A DNA stretch of 64,000 bases from Lithospermum erythrorhizon (GCA_019722365.1 JADFUC010001773.1:434001-498000); one strand, 5' to 3'; counted from the stretch's first letter, positions 34,704 to 46,734 are shown. Notes: generated by a model not told the origin, from the letters alone. Translations and numbers: made by a program.

Positions 34704-37294
34704 ATGGTCCAGAAATCTGATTTAGTTATCATTGGCATCTCTGTCGGGGTAGCTGCTGGTATTCTTATAGCTACTCTTGTATTTTTTGCGATACGTTGGT
34801 GGAAAAGGATCTCTCATTTTAAAGGACAGACAAGTGAACGCCACTTGGCAACTCTTCCAATTCGCACAAATGGATTAGACACAAGTATGGACTTTAGTGC
34901 CTCTCTTGCAGATTCAAAAAGTAACCAATACAAGTGGCGGAGTCCCAATCGCAACGACCATTTTCATAAACCATCTGGAATGCTAAGATACTCATACAAG
35001 TATGTTAATCAACTGTACCGGTTCTTTTTCATGTTATCGTTGTACATTCAGTTTTAGTTATCTTCTTTAACTCCGGGTTCCATGAGTTCAAAGATGTTCT
35101 TTTAATCATTAGATCACTTTGAAGTCCCTTTGGACAACTTCTATCTAGTGTGTTTAAGTACTAAAACTTGTCTTCACGAGTCAATAAGATCTTTATTTGG
35201 AACCTGAAGGCAAATTTGATAACCATAATACAACTGATGACAAACTTATTTACAACTACAGGGACATTCAGAGAGCGACAAACGACTTCACAACTATTCT
35301 AGGGCAGGGATCTTTTGGTCCTGTTTATAAAGCCGTGATGCCTGCTGGCAAGGTGGTTGCTGTGAAGGTTCTTGCTTCTGATTCAAAACAAGGAGAAAAA
35401 GAGTTCTATACGGAGGTAACTTACAGTCTTAGACATTTTAACCTAGTCATGCTAATATGGTGCAAAATTTAATGTGATGGTTTATGTGATTTGACCAATT
35501 GATCCTAAAATGGTTACCTTTTAAAACCATTTTCGGTCTGCCCCTATTGAAAGATTGCCTCAAGATAGAAAACATTTTGAAGTATACACCATCGTTGGGG
35601 ATTAAGGGCTCAATTTGGTTTGGTTTATTCTGCCTTCAAAATTAACAAGAAATCTTCAACTTTCAGGATACCTGAAATTTCTTCTTTATCTAGTTCATAT
35701 TGACGCTGAAGCTTCTAAAACATTGACATACTTCATTCCTTGTTCTGTTGGCAGGTATCTTTGCTTGGTAGGCTCCATCACAGAAATTTGGTGAATTTGG
35801 TTGGGTATTGTGTAGATAAAGGACAGCGTATTTTGATTTATGAATTTATGAGTAATGGAAGCTTGGCGAACCTTTTATATGGTGAGTTGAGATTTCATTC
35901 CCTGAATAGTTTATACAAAATTTGAGTGAACCAAACCAAGCCTTATTCCACTTGGCGGGTTATTCAAATGGAAATTATGAAGAGATAGTCGACTAGATCA
36001 TTCAAATACATAACTAAGTAGTACTTAATAACCTCCCATTTTATAAATGATTTGTAATAAAAGACAAATAACATGATGAGCATTCTTTGTGGTTTTCTTA
36101 TAGCATTCCTTGTAATTAAACTTTCATGATTTTGTATCTTTTTCAGTTCTTTCAGTGTTAACCAGTTGGTTAATTATTCTTGCTTTTAGGTGAAGACGAG
36201 GGGCAAACTTTGAGTTGGGATGAAAGGTTGCAAGTAGCTCATGACATTTCACATGGTATAGAATATCTTCATGATGGGGTAAGCTATGCTTGTCATGACC
36301 TAATCTAATTGTATTTGTTTTCATAGTGAAATCAGTGCCAACTTACGATGTTCCATATACAGGCTGCACCCCCTGTTGTACATAGGGATTTGAAGTCCGC
36401 AAATATATTGCTTGATGGTTCTATGAGGGCTAAGGTACAAAACTGAAACCTTTATATATCACTTATATCACATCTCTGAGTTTACTTCATCTCTTCTTGT
36501 AGTTCTTGTTTTTCTTCTAATACTACATCTATCCCATTATGATAATTCTTTCGATTTTTAAGAAATACACTGGAGTTGTAAGTTTAATTTGTGTGTTACT
36601 GGATAAGTAATTGATTTCTGAAACTGCATCTTCATGTTTGGGTGAGTTAACTTAAACTCTTTCCAACTTTGGCTCCCCTTAGGTTGCTGATTTCGGGCTG
36701 TCTAAAGAAGAGGCTTTCGATGGCCGTAAGTCTGGCTTGAAAGGTACATATGGTTACATTGATCCAGCTTACATAGCCACAAACCAGTTCACTCTGAAGA
36801 GTGACATCTACAGCTTTGGAATTATCCTCTTCGAACTCATCACGGCAATACATCCTCACCAAAACTTAATGGAGTATGTCAATCTTGTGAGTGATATGGA
36901 TAAGCCATTGTCTCTTTCAGTTCAATATTTTTGAAGTTTTATAGTTTTATCTCTTCATTGATTTTGTTAATAACTGTCTTTCTCATTCAAGGCGGCTATG
37001 AGTCCAGATGGTGTCGATGAAATACTTGACCAGCGACTTGTTGGTACATGTAACCCTCAAGAAGTAAGAACCCTTGCAGCAATTGCCCACAAGTGCTTAA
37101 GGAATATTCCTAAGAAGCGGCCTTCGATAGCAGAAGTTTCACAGGCAATCTCCAGATTGAAACAGAAACGCCTCATAAAGGCAGATACCATGTCTTTCAG
37201 CCAGAACGATATTTCAAGAACAGTAAGCCAGATAGAAATACAACAAGTGGAGCTGAGGAATATGCCCAGCATAAATGAGAAGATAGCTGTGTAA
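34704..37294 (+). CDS. CRLK2: calcium/calmodulin-regulated receptor-like kinase, CRLK2-like
   Basis: Seven coding exons: 34704-34999, 35262-35415, 35755-35881, 36190-36278, 36363-36434, 36683-36886 and 36992-37294. Phases close to 414 residues. A single membrane segment at about 7-29 follows a very short N-terminus, and there is no extracellular domain, as in CRLK1/CRLK2. The kinase domain is complete: GQGSFG loop at about 113-118, Lys at about 134 in VAVKVL, HRD Asp at about 231 (VVHRDLKSANILL), and DFG at about 249-251, followed by GTYGYIDPAYI. The sequence is closer to CRLK2 (MSNGSLANLLYG, MSPDGVDEILDQ) than CRLK1. CRLK kinases bind calmodulin and act in cold and calcium signalling at the plasma membrane. 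A likely 5' UTR acceptor is TTGTAG at 34638-34643. If that leader is unspliced, an upstream ATG at 34577 opens a short frame ending just before the start. Confidence 0.9.
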
Positions 37295-38190
37295 GAGGTT
37301 TACTGGCTCTCCCTTTCATCCCTCTATTCTCTCAAGTTCGTTCTGAGTCAGTGAGTCGTGCTACAATCTGCACTGGTAGAAGTCAGAACGGAAACACATT
37401 CTTACTGGATATCATATCGATTCACCGACATCTATGGCAGATGTAAAGCTTCATGCTCAAACAAGATCATAGAGCTCTACGCCTTAACTTCTAAGGAGAA
37501 GCTTGTAGGTAACTAACCCATGTAGTAACATGTTTTTTAAGTTTTTTGTGCACCAAATAACTAGTTCGCTATCAAATGGATATAACATCAGCATATTTTG
37601 GGTGAATGTACCCCTCAAGTTGCGATCCTGGAAAAATATTTGCATGCTCTCTTCAGGGGTGGATCTACCACATTTGGTGTGGTAGTTCGAAATATATAGT
37701 AATTTTTTAAAAACGATCTAACAAAAAATTGACAATTATACTTCGTATTTTATATGTTGAATCTTACCATTTCTTAATCGCGAGTCCATATATTTTCAGA
37801 GTTTGGACAAAATAAAATGCTATGAGGACTCTAGGTCCTTAATGCAAATAAATATAAGTATTTAAGAAAACTTGGAATATTTATTTAGCGATTTTAACAT
37901 TAATATATATAAAACGCGAGTTCTTATTTATTGTTCGTCCTTTTTTCGTGATTAAAAGCGATTTAAATCCTTTAATGAAGGGTATAATTGTATTACCTAA
38001 CCAATTTTAATTGAACTAAAAGACTACAAATATCATTCCTATAATATATAGTGATATGGACTGGTTTATATAGATAAATGGGCTGCTTGCCCATTAAGAA
38101 AAGAATCCATTGGGCACCGACTGAGCAGGTCGAATCGGGATCGAATCGAGGATTACAGGATCGTGATTTGTCATGGGCGCTTGACTGACA
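37295..38190. other. 3' flank of the kinase gene, intergenic
   Basis: The first about 300 bases probably include the kinase 3' UTR. A CAGGGGTGGATC string near 37656 resembles a hAT terminus, but no matching right end was found. AAAAGACTACAAATATCATTCCTATAATATA near 38016 is a diverged piece of the repeat found at 39390 and 41030. Confidence 0.4.
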
Positions 38191-38193
38191 TTC

Positions 38194-38201
38194 TATAAAT
38201 A
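38194..38201 (+). promoter_or_regulatory. TATA box before a short ORF
   Basis: TATAAATA in an otherwise locally GC-richer stretch, 83 bases before the ATG at 38284. The spacing leaves room for a transcription start near 38225-38230 and a leader of about 55 bases. Confidence 0.4.
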
Positions 38202-38283
38202 CCTGCTAAATCATTGATTTGAGGTAATCTTTAGCTCAAACTTTAAACAAAACTAATTTCAATTAGGCCTTGTCAGCTTGATC

Positions 38284-38391
38284 ATGCAGTCGTCTGTCGG
38301 GTTTAAATCCACAGACATGAAGACAGGCAAATCTGATAACCCTTTCGGGCAGATGCAGACATCTGGACATCATGCAGGCCATGTCATCTAG
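38284..38391 (+). CDS. possible 35-codon ORF, unknown
   Basis: ATG to TAG, 35 residues, starting MQSSVGFKSTDMKTGK and ending SGHHAGHVI. I do not recognise it. The ORF and the preceding about 200 bases are clearly GC-richer than the surrounding sequence. The polypeptide is hydrophilic with no signal peptide or membrane segment. It could be a small gene, a first exon whose partner is lost, or part of a transposon LTR. An ORF of this size can arise by chance, so the coding claim rests on the TATA box spacing and base composition. Confidence 0.25.
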   Translation: MQSSVGFKSTDMKTGKSDNPFGQMQTSGHHAGHVI

Positions 38392-38719
38392 AACAAAAAA
38401 AATAGTTTAATTTCATAATTTTGTATAGATTGAAGTAGTTTAAATCCTATAAATTTTTTTCTTATAGATTAATTTCTCTAAACTATTGTGACTACTAATT
38501 TATAGATTTCATATTCAGTTCCTCTGACAAAAATATGTTATGATTAATAACCTATTGACATCACGTTAATTTAAAATTAGATATATAAGGCTATAAGCAT
38601 TTCTGCTTGAGATAATGCAGGTATATATTCCAACATCGTCCGGTAATTCATCGGTTTGCTAAAGTAACTCGGTACTATTATGAATACTGCGTACTAATTT
38701 ATCCATAAAAAGTAGTAAA

Positions 38720-39650
38720 ATTTCCTTACTATTAATTAAAATTGTTTAAATCAATGACAAAATTTTAAAATTATGAATATTATATCTGCATCTAATCTAC
38801 AAAGGTTTAGGTTTTCTTTTCAATAATGAGAATTATTAAAGACTTATACTAAATAAATCAATACTACATACTAAACTGTCTAATAGATCGTTCAATTTTT
38901 TTTCAATAGTCAAATTTTTTTGAAGCCTTGACCAACAAAACTTAAAATTGTAAACATCATCCCTCTTCAATACAAGGTTAATTGATTTTTATTTTGAATA
39001 GTTAAAATTATTTAATAGTCAACCACCAAAATTTAAAATTTATAATCTACTAAATATCTCCAAATACAAAAGATCATTGATTTCTTATTCAATAGTAAAA
39101 ATTATTTAAGATTCAACCGACAAAACTAAAAATTATGACTCCATGTACCTCACATCTACAAAATGTTTATAAATTTTCTTTTTAATAGTTAAAATTTATT
39201 TAGATTGACCACCAAAATTCAAATTATAAATATTAAATATAGTTCTCACAAAAGATTGTTCATTTTATTTTGTCTTAAGAGTTGTTCCACGTTTTAGTAC
39301 GATTGAACACATTAAAAAGGGAGTAAATCTAAACTACTTCGTAAAATAATATTATTTTGATAAATTTTAAATAAACTAAAAGACTACAAAATAAATCCTA
39401 TAATATAGGGTTCTACATGCAAATAGAATTTTTTTTATCGTAGGGACTCTATTACAAGTTGTATATGGTCTGAAATTATAGGACTCTACTTAATAAAATT
39501 ATTAAGTTTGATATAAAATTAACACATTATTATTATTTGAATAATCAAAAGTATAAGAATAATTCTGGGTTAAAAATATTAGTTATTTAATATTTTCAAA
39601 ATTATGCTTGTATAAAATAATTAGGTTATAATTAAAATTTAATCAACAAA
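38720..39650. repeat. long direct repeat, copy 1 (about 0.95 kb)
   Basis: Collinear with 40350-41300 at a spacing of about 1642 bases. The right-hand third is almost identical: the segment starting AAACTACTTCGTAAAATAAT at 39331 matches 40973 onward for about 95 bases without a difference. The left part is built of roughly 100-base subrepeats of the form AATAGT.AAAATTATTTAA..TC.ACC.ACAAAA.TTAAAAATTATGA. Confidence 0.75.
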
Positions 39651-40349
39651 GTTGCGAACAATTGAACATTGGTATCTTCCCAATAATTTAAATAAAGTAC
39701 TGATTACCTCCATAATTTCCCCGTACTAGAAGTGCAATCAGTACTTACATTGTAATAGTTGATCCGCCGCCTGCGCCGTCCCTTTGTTGGCGTTAATTGG
39801 TGAATGTGTTGGCGGGGTCTGGGTTCTGACCCTCGGTTCTGGCTTCCGCCGTCTTGAGCAAGCTTTCTTTTTTGCTTTTTGATTTCTTTTTGTCCGTTAA
39901 TTCAGGTAGAGTTATTGATGATATTGTGTAGTTGAATATGTTTGAGAGATGGTTGGATGATAGTTAAGGATTGATTGAGAGAAATTTGGTTTGAGAAGTT
40001 AAAATATATGTTATGTTATTGAAAAGTCGTGCTTTTTAACCCTAAAAAATCAATGTGCTCAAATCTAGCGGGATACCGTTTATATTAAACATGCCACCGT
40101 TAGTGAAAAAAAAGAGAACTTAGCGGCCCTTAAAATATCCATAACAAATATTTGTATATGGCGATGATGCCAAACTTGTTTTAGGCGTTACCCAGCATTA
40201 AGAACACATTTTGTAGAATATGTAAAGTTCCAGCAATGGAACAAATAGACATTTATTATTTAAGTGATTCGCAGTTTATGCCGTGCGGACCCGAAGTTTA
40301 CATGAGTTCCTTTGAATACTAAGTGCTAAATTTGCTCCACTTAAAAATG
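39651..40349. other. spacer between the long direct repeats
   Basis: No coding segment. It contains a GC-rich patch at about 39760-39870 (gccgcctgcgccgtcc, ggcggggtctgggttctg) that stands out from the AT-rich surroundings. If the flanking repeats are LTRs, this is the whole internal region, far too small for retroelement genes, and would make the element a TRIM. No clear primer-binding site was seen. Confidence 0.4.
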
Positions 40350-41300
40350 GTAAATTCTCCTTTTCAATAATTAAAATTGTTTAAATCCCGACCAACAAAA
40401 TTTAAAATTATGAATATTATATACCACCTTCATCTACAAGGTTGTTAGATTTTCTTTAAAATATTCGAGTGGCTAAGAACTTAACCACTAAATAATCAAT
40501 ACTAAATATTAAACCCATCTACAATAGATGGATTCCATTTTTTCAATAGTCAAATTTTTTTGAAGTTCAACCAACAAAACTTAAAATTATGAAAACATCA
40601 TACTACCTCCATCTCTAAAAGGTTAATTGATTTTCTTTTTGAATAGTTAAAATTATTTAAAAGTTAACCACCAAAATTTAAAATTTATAAATACTAAATT
40701 TAATCAAAATCTAAAGATGGAATTCGATTTCTTATTGATAGTAAAATTATTTAAGATTCATGAACAAAACTAAAAATTATGACTCTATTACTCTATCTAC
40801 AAAAATGTTTATAAATTTTAGCACTGATAGTTAAAATTATTTAAATTGACCTCAAAAGTCAAATTTATAAATATTAAATATGACGTCGTTCTCTAAAAGA
40901 TCGTTCAATTTTCTTTTGTCTTAAGAGTTTGTTCCCATTTTCGTGATTGAACCGACTAAAGGGAGTAAATCTAAACTACTTCGTAAAATAATATTATTTT
41001 GATAAATTTTAAATAAACTAAAAGACTACAAAATAAATCCTATAATATAGGGTTCTACATGCAAATAAAATTATTTTATCGTAGGGCTCTATTACAAGTT
41101 GTATATGGTATGAAATTATAGGACTCTACTTAATAAAATTATTAAGTTTGATATAAAATTAACACATTATTTTTATTTGAATAATCAAAAGTATAAGAAT
41201 AATTATGGGTTAAAAATATTAGCTATTTGCATTTTTTTTCAAAAATTATACTTGTATAAAAATAATTGAGTTTATAATTAAAAATTCAATCATCAAAGTT
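40350..41300. repeat. long direct repeat, copy 2 (about 0.95 kb)
   Basis: Second copy of the repeat at 38720-39650, in the same orientation, with the same internal subrepeats. The right third is near-identical and the left two-thirds more diverged, which is uneven for a simple LTR pair and may reflect gene conversion. Confidence 0.75.
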
Positions 41301-41435
41301 GAAGAATTTTCAAATTTTTTGTTTGAAACATGTAGAATTTGTTCTTATTGAAATTTATAGCTAAATAATTCACATATAGTAATTAAACATAGTATTCGGA
41401 AGGAAGGAGTATAAGTTAAAATCATTGTCACAAAA

Positions 41436-41830
41436 TTTAATATGAAGCAGGAAACCTTCTTTATTGGTTTACGATAATACGGATTATTATATAATATACG
41501 ATAAAAAATATTTAAAGTATTTTACTAAAATATTATAATTTGTTATTCAAACCAATGTTATGTATAGAAATTAGGATGACAAAGTTTATGAAGAAGCATG
41601 AAAACCTCCTTTATTGTTTTACGTTAATACGGAGTATTATATATAATATATGATGAAAAATATTTTAATATATTTAACGTATTGTACTAAAATATTATAA
41701 TTTGTTATTCAAATAAAATGGTATGTATATCAACATATAATATTTTAGAGATGGATGTAAAATTTATAATATTTAGTATTTTTTACTAAAATATTATAAT
41801 TTGTTGTATATCAACATATAAAATTTTCAA
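41436..41830. repeat. tandem duplication, about 155-170-bp unit
   Basis: The series TATGAAG.AGCA.GAAA(A)CCT.CTTTATTG, ATACGGA.TATTATATA and TACTAAAATATTATAATTTGTTATTCAAA occurs at about 41440-41560 and 41588-41720. A third, shortened unit is at about 41780-41830. Confidence 0.65.
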
Positions 41831-41989
41831 CTTACTTTACTTTTAATATGATAATTTTGATTGAAATCAAAGGCGATATATCAATTCTTAATATCGTAAA
41901 ATTTATTAATTTTATTTATTGAAAAAATCTACTTAGCGTAGGTAATAAGTATCTTGTAATCATAAGTTATCAATTATGTTGGTGGAGTT

Positions 41990-42150
41990 TTAAATAATTG
42001 TGACTATTGAAAAAGAAAATAGAATGATCTTTTAGAGAACGACGTCATATTTAGTATTTATAAATTTTGAATTTTGGTGGTTGAGTTTTAAATAATTTTA
42101 ACTATTGAAAAATAAAATCATGAGCATGTTAGAGATGGAATCAGTGACGT
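41990..42150 (-). repeat. inverted copy of the 38.7/40.4-kb subrepeat
   Basis: CTTTTAGAGAACGACGTCATATTTAGTATTTATAAATTT at about 42027-42065 is close to the reverse complement of 40864-40905 in direct repeat copy 2. The neighbouring TTTTAAATAATT..ACTATTGAAAA also matches inverted subrepeats. Together with copies 1 and 2 this gives direct and inverted subterminal-type repeats, as in CACTA- or Mutator-like elements. Confidence 0.6.
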
Positions 42151-42899
42151 GGCGTCCGCGCTTTTCACGCTTTCTTGGTGGCGTGGCGGATAGCCATGAC
42201 TAGTCTTTCGTAATATCTTTTTCTTCACTTTCATAAAAGATTAGAAAGGTGGGTAAGGGGGAGAAAAAGGTAAAAAACCAGGAAGTGGCTGGTAAGTGAA
42301 AATGGAGGAAGATGAAAAAATTAAAATTTAGCTTCTAGTTTTGCTTTTGTCACCAATATTACCATAAGTAAGAATGGTATATTAAACAATTCAAAACAGA
42401 TATACTACTTTAATTGTATTACTATATATATAGAATAATTACACTTTACCATTTATTTTAAATTTTTAATCGTAGTTAGTTAATATTATATTAATTATTT
42501 TAATTTATATAATTAGAATTTAATTTTAATTTTATTTAATTAAGTTTAATATTATATTAATTTAGAATATTATATTAATTTCCTTTAATCTATTTTCATA
42601 TTAGATTTATTTTATTTTATTTTATTTTGTTTAATTAACTTTAATATTATATCCAAATTAGTTTGAGGTATAAAATAGAATATTTAGTAGTATATTAAAA
42701 TTCTAAGTGAAAATTATATTACTTTCGTTTAATATTGTAAATTCTCAGTTTAATTTTACATTTGATAAATATTATTATTATTTAAATAATATATGTTGGA
42801 GTACCAAAGGCTACCGCCTACTTCGTTTATTTATCATTAGTTAAATAATATATATTTAGATATCGAGCTACCGCTTTCGCCATGACATGGCGCATGATT
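42151..42899. other. AT-rich intergenic, no gene
   Basis: Very low complexity sequence (TTAATATTATATTAATTT variants), especially 42420-42780. A GC-richer piece around 42140-42190 and another around 42870 are isolated. Nothing was recognised. Confidence 0.5.
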
Positions 42900-43216
42900 T
42901 TTGGGGTTAAATGCGTCATATGGACATTGGCATTCAGAACTATGGGTGAAGTCTTTCAAAGCCACATGGCATCTGATAGTAGAAAACACAATTTGTTTCT
43001 TATATTACAGAAGCCAATATAAATTAATGAAGTGGAAATTCTTTCTAACTACTTTTCCGTCACGATAGGTAGGAGTAAAATTGTCAAAATTTTATGCCTT
43101 AGAAATTAGGGCCTTGAAAATATATGTACCCATTGTCTAGCCTATCTTGATTATATAAGACATTCTATCAATGAAATACATAAAGAGATTATCTCATTCT
43201 TACATGGTATTAGAGC
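42900..43216 (+). mobile_element. Ty1/copia LTR 3' end with primer-binding site
   Basis: TGGTATTAGAGC at 43205-43216 is one base from the copia primer-binding site TGGTATCAGAGC, complementary to initiator tRNA-Met. It directly follows a typical LTR end, CATTCTATCAATGAAATACA to TTCTTACA. The LTR left boundary is uncertain. The internal region is missing because a Stowaway-like MITE starts five bases later. Confidence 0.75.
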
Positions 43217-43220
43217 ATAA

Positions 43221-43484
43221 TAGTCCTTCAGTTCCTCTTTACTTATCTTTTTAACCTCAATTTTTTATTTTAAAATACTTGTCCTTCTAACATAGAAAAT
43301 TAAATTTTTATATTTTTAATGTACTTTTTTGACTACTTTTTGTCATTAAATTATCAAAAAACCAATTATATAGTTTCTATTAATTGACATTTTACATTTC
43401 ATTGTACTTTTTTGACTATTTTTATTTTAACTTGTCATGTGTAAATAGTAGAAAGATAAGCCCAAAAAGGGAACGGAGGGAGTA
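43221..43484. mobile_element. Stowaway-like MITE, about 264 bp
   Basis: The left end TAGTCCTTCAGTTCCTCTTT and the right end GGGAACGGAGGGAGTA are diverged inverted copies of the Stowaway consensus CTCCCTCCGTTCC. The element is bordered by TA on both sides, the expected target duplication for Tc1/mariner elements. It has no coding capacity. Confidence 0.75.
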
Positions 43485-43559
43485 TTTGTTATTATGGAAG
43501 TTCAGTTTAATTTATTCCTAGACCATATTTGTTAATTAATTAAAATATTTTGTAGTATT

Positions 43560-44670
43560 GGTGATAAGTGTTTATAATATAGTGTTTGAGACCACAGTAC
43601 GTAGTTGATGTTATTTTACCTTAATCCGATATAATTTGCACTTGTTTCGTTTATTTGAGTTTAGGAAATTATCGGTTAAAGTGAAGGAATCGGGCACGGA
43701 ATTGAAGACAGGCCGTCACTAAGAGTTACGTGGTCATGATCGAGAATTAAAGAGTTAAGCCGTGATATTAGTTATGTATTAGCACTTATAAAAGGAGAAG
43801 TTAAGAGTAAAAAGATATCTTGGAATTCCCAGGAAAAGAAGTCATCAAAAGTTGTCGAGCTTTTAGCGCACCGTTGGAAGTTGGAGTTGATTACTTTTAA
43901 TTGGTTTGAATATTTTTAATTGAGGATTATTTTATTGTTAAGGATGAATGCTATTAATTTCATATATTTATTTATGTCTTTTATTATGAACTAATTTTAT
44001 TATTAGTCGGGACCATGATGTAGTTGGATTAGATGATTTGATTTTCTTGGAGTTAATTTATTTTCAGTTTCATAATTCGATTATTGTTATAAAATAGTAT
44101 TTAATATCTTGATATCGATATTAAATCATTCATATAAGTGATTAATTGCTAGAAATAGGGTTGTCGCTTAGGAATTGATAATCGGAGACACATGTTTCAA
44201 CTTACATAGAGATATAGGTAATGCCATGTGTAATTTAATAAGCATAAGTTATTAAAAGATCTCCTATTTTAAGCTATCATAGAGATATAGTTAGTTTAGG
44301 AAACAGTGGTGTTAGCGAGAAGTAATATCGGTGGCATAGGAATGCTTTATTATGAACTAATAAGTAACTACTAGTTAAATTGAATTTGACGATCCGATGA
44401 AATCGTGTGTCTAGTATACTTGAATATTAGAAATCTGATCCCATTTCTTTTTTGCGTTCGGTTAGTATTAGCTAATTTAATTATTTAATTCGATTTAGCT
44501 AAATGGTAGATTTAAATTTACTCTTTGATTATTAGTTAATTAAGGATAAAGAAAAAAGAAAGACCTAGTAATTAGTATATTGGAATTTGTGAGACGATAC
44601 TCGTTCTTATTCATTATATTACTTGACACGACCCGGACTCGACCCGGAACACATAAATCGGTGTTATGAG
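43560..44670 (+). repeat. Athila 5' LTR
   Basis: Placed by its downstream primer-binding site and its TATA box at about 43787 (ACTTATAAAAGGAG). The exact left end was not determined. It has no second copy in the window, so age cannot be estimated from LTR divergence. Confidence 0.55.
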
Positions 44671-44673
44671 GAT

Positions 44674-44685
44674 TGTGCCGTTGCG
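44674..44685 (+). other. degenerate primer-binding site (tRNA-Asp type)
   Basis: TGTGCCGTTGCG followed by AATTT. The usual Athila site is TGGCGCCGTTGCCGG. Loss of two or three bases explains the difference. Position relative to LTR and gag is as expected. Confidence 0.6.
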
Positions 44686-44799
44686 AATTTAATTACTACT
44701 AATATTAGTTTAATTTCGGTTCCTTAACTTAGCTAGTTTTATTATATTATTGTTTTAGCTAGATTTATCTCTTTTATTATATTATTGTTTTAGTGCATG

Positions 44800-46170
44800 A
44801 CCGCTTTCAGCATCGTTGTGGAGGTGTTCTTTGATCCGGAGATTGAGAAAGCAGGTTAAAGGCTTAAATTTGGGGCCTTTCGAAGAAGAAGCAATTTGAA
44901 AGTTCATCTACCATGGCCAATAATGTGATACTACCCCGGCGGGTGATTGATGCTTCATGGGGATAGCGATGACACGGTGCCTCGGATGACTTTGAGGATT
45001 ATGCATTGCACATTGGAGGGGTTAAGCTGCTCAGCATCTCGGGCCACCGCGATCAATGCCAACAACTTTGAGTTGAAACTGCTTGGCGGTAACATGAAGA
45101 ATCATAATGCGATTCAATGGCTGGGTCATGAAGACCTAATGAAGCGTTTAGTAAATTTCATGGAGATAGGCTGCTACTCACAAAGTAAATGAATTGTTCG
45201 GTGATTACATCCGCATTTATTTATTTCCTTTCTCTCTATCTGGGAGGCAAAGGGTGGTGGAATACTCAAATCCCTCACGAATGTGACCACGTAGGGCAAG
45301 TGGTGCAAAAAGTTTAGCAGATGTTTTAGCGTCGAAATCCACCAAATTGAGAAGAATGGCATTTGTGTGTTTCGAAGCCCGATATGAAGATGAGATGGTT
45401 GGGGCAGGAGCGGTTTCAAGGTCTACTCGGAAAGTGTCCCGATCATAAACTCCCCGACCTTATTTGGTCTGAGCCTTCCATGTCGGTTGGCGCCCAGGCA
45501 TAACTATATTAGATGTCTCTGTGGAGGCGTTTGATAAGAAGGCCTTGATGAAGCTTATATGCTTATTGGAGGAATTATACGCTAATCGACACCCGGCCCG
45601 TCCTGAGCACGTACTCGTAGAATTGGTGGGGTCACTTGAGATTGATGAAAAGGTAAAGGCTGGAAGCCTGCGAATTAAGCCTCCACCATGATTCGGTTGG
45701 ACCAAGCTACCTTGATGGACGTGAGGCAAGGATCGCGAGAATATGGTTCCTTGTGTACTACATGTAGTGGTAATCATGAAACTTCATATCTTGGAGGCCA
45801 CTGCAGGCGAAGTTCAATATGCATCCAATTTCAATCAAATGACGAGAATTGTGCATTCTCCATTGCTACAATAATAATTGGAGGAACCACGATTTCTCTT
45901 AGATAACAACCAAATGTGATGAGACCACCGGGATTTGAATCCCGATCCAGTTCGAAACTTTTGAAAGTCGGTTGGATAAGATTGAGGTTGTTAACTCAAG
46001 TGGTGGAAAAAGACGAGAATAGAGATGCGGCCTTGAAGTGTAGAGCAACAGTGGGCCGGTCATTTGAAGCGTTGAATAATAGAAATGTGGGTTCCATCAG
46101 CGACTCTGGCAGAAAAGAACCCGAGAACATCTTGTCACGATCGCTGCGCCCAATGGTAAAAGTTTAGAGG
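44800..46170 (+). pseudogene. Athila gag, frameshifted
   Basis: Pieces of an Athila gag are readable in changing frames: NANNFELKL at about 45055, NFMEIG at about 45155, a SLSGRQR(W)WN piece at about 45230, CDHVGQVVQKV at about 45280 and PPGFESRSSSK at about 45922. At least a dozen one- or two-base gains or losses are needed to join them, so no gag protein can be made. Confidence 0.75.
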
Positions 46171-46431
46171 TTGGTCGAACCTTCACGAACTTGCCTGACC
46201 ACGGGAGAAGCCGCATCTTGAGCCGGCGGGAAGTTTCCATTGATAAATCAACGTTCCCGGATATGTCCAGCGCATTCGCACCACCAAAGGCTTCAAAAGA
46301 AAAACCGATGCTTTCGATTTCCTAAATTTCTTGATATGTTTAAAAGTTGCATATTAACATTCCTTTTCTTGAGAGGCCCTTGAGCCAATTCAACTATACA
46401 AAATTATGAAGATGTTTTATCGAAAAGCGAT

Positions 46432-46734
46432 TTGAGGAACATGAAGCTTGTTGGTCTTAATAGTGAAGTGTTCATAACCAATCAACGAAATTGCCGCCAA
46501 AAGTTAAAGATCCGAGTTTACAATCCAAAATCGGTGGCATTGAATTTGGTAAAAGCGTTATATGATTTAGGTCGCAGTATCAATTTGATCGCTTTGTCAG
46601 TATGTCATGGGTTGGGTTTAGGTGATGTCAAGAGTACAACAATTTATTTGCAATTAGCAGATATGTCTATTGTGTACCCCTATTGTGTCATTGAAGATAT
46701 CTTGGTTAAGGTTGATAAGTTTATCTTCACTTAG
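46432..46734 (+). pseudogene. retroviral-type aspartic protease segment of Athila
   Basis: An open 100-codon segment containing ALYDLGRSINLIALSVCHGL and TTIYLQLADMSIVYP. The active-site region of Athila proteases reads DLGASIN, and here Ala is replaced by Arg next to the catalytic Asp, which is expected to inactivate it. The neighbouring EDILVKVDKFIF is the usual continuation. Confidence 0.8.

Noticed and set aside
37650..37800. CAGGGGTGGATC as the end of another hAT MITE
   Set aside because: No matching inverted end or target duplication was found within 400 bases.
39640..39700. TTGGTATCTTCCC as a copia primer-binding site after direct repeat 1
   Set aside because: Only seven bases match the TGGTATCAGAGC site and the position relative to the repeat end is not exact; probably chance.
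45922..45960. GGGATTTGAATCCC string as a tRNA T-arm
   Set aside because: It encodes PPGFESRSSSK of the Athila gag, and no acceptor or anticodon arm is present.
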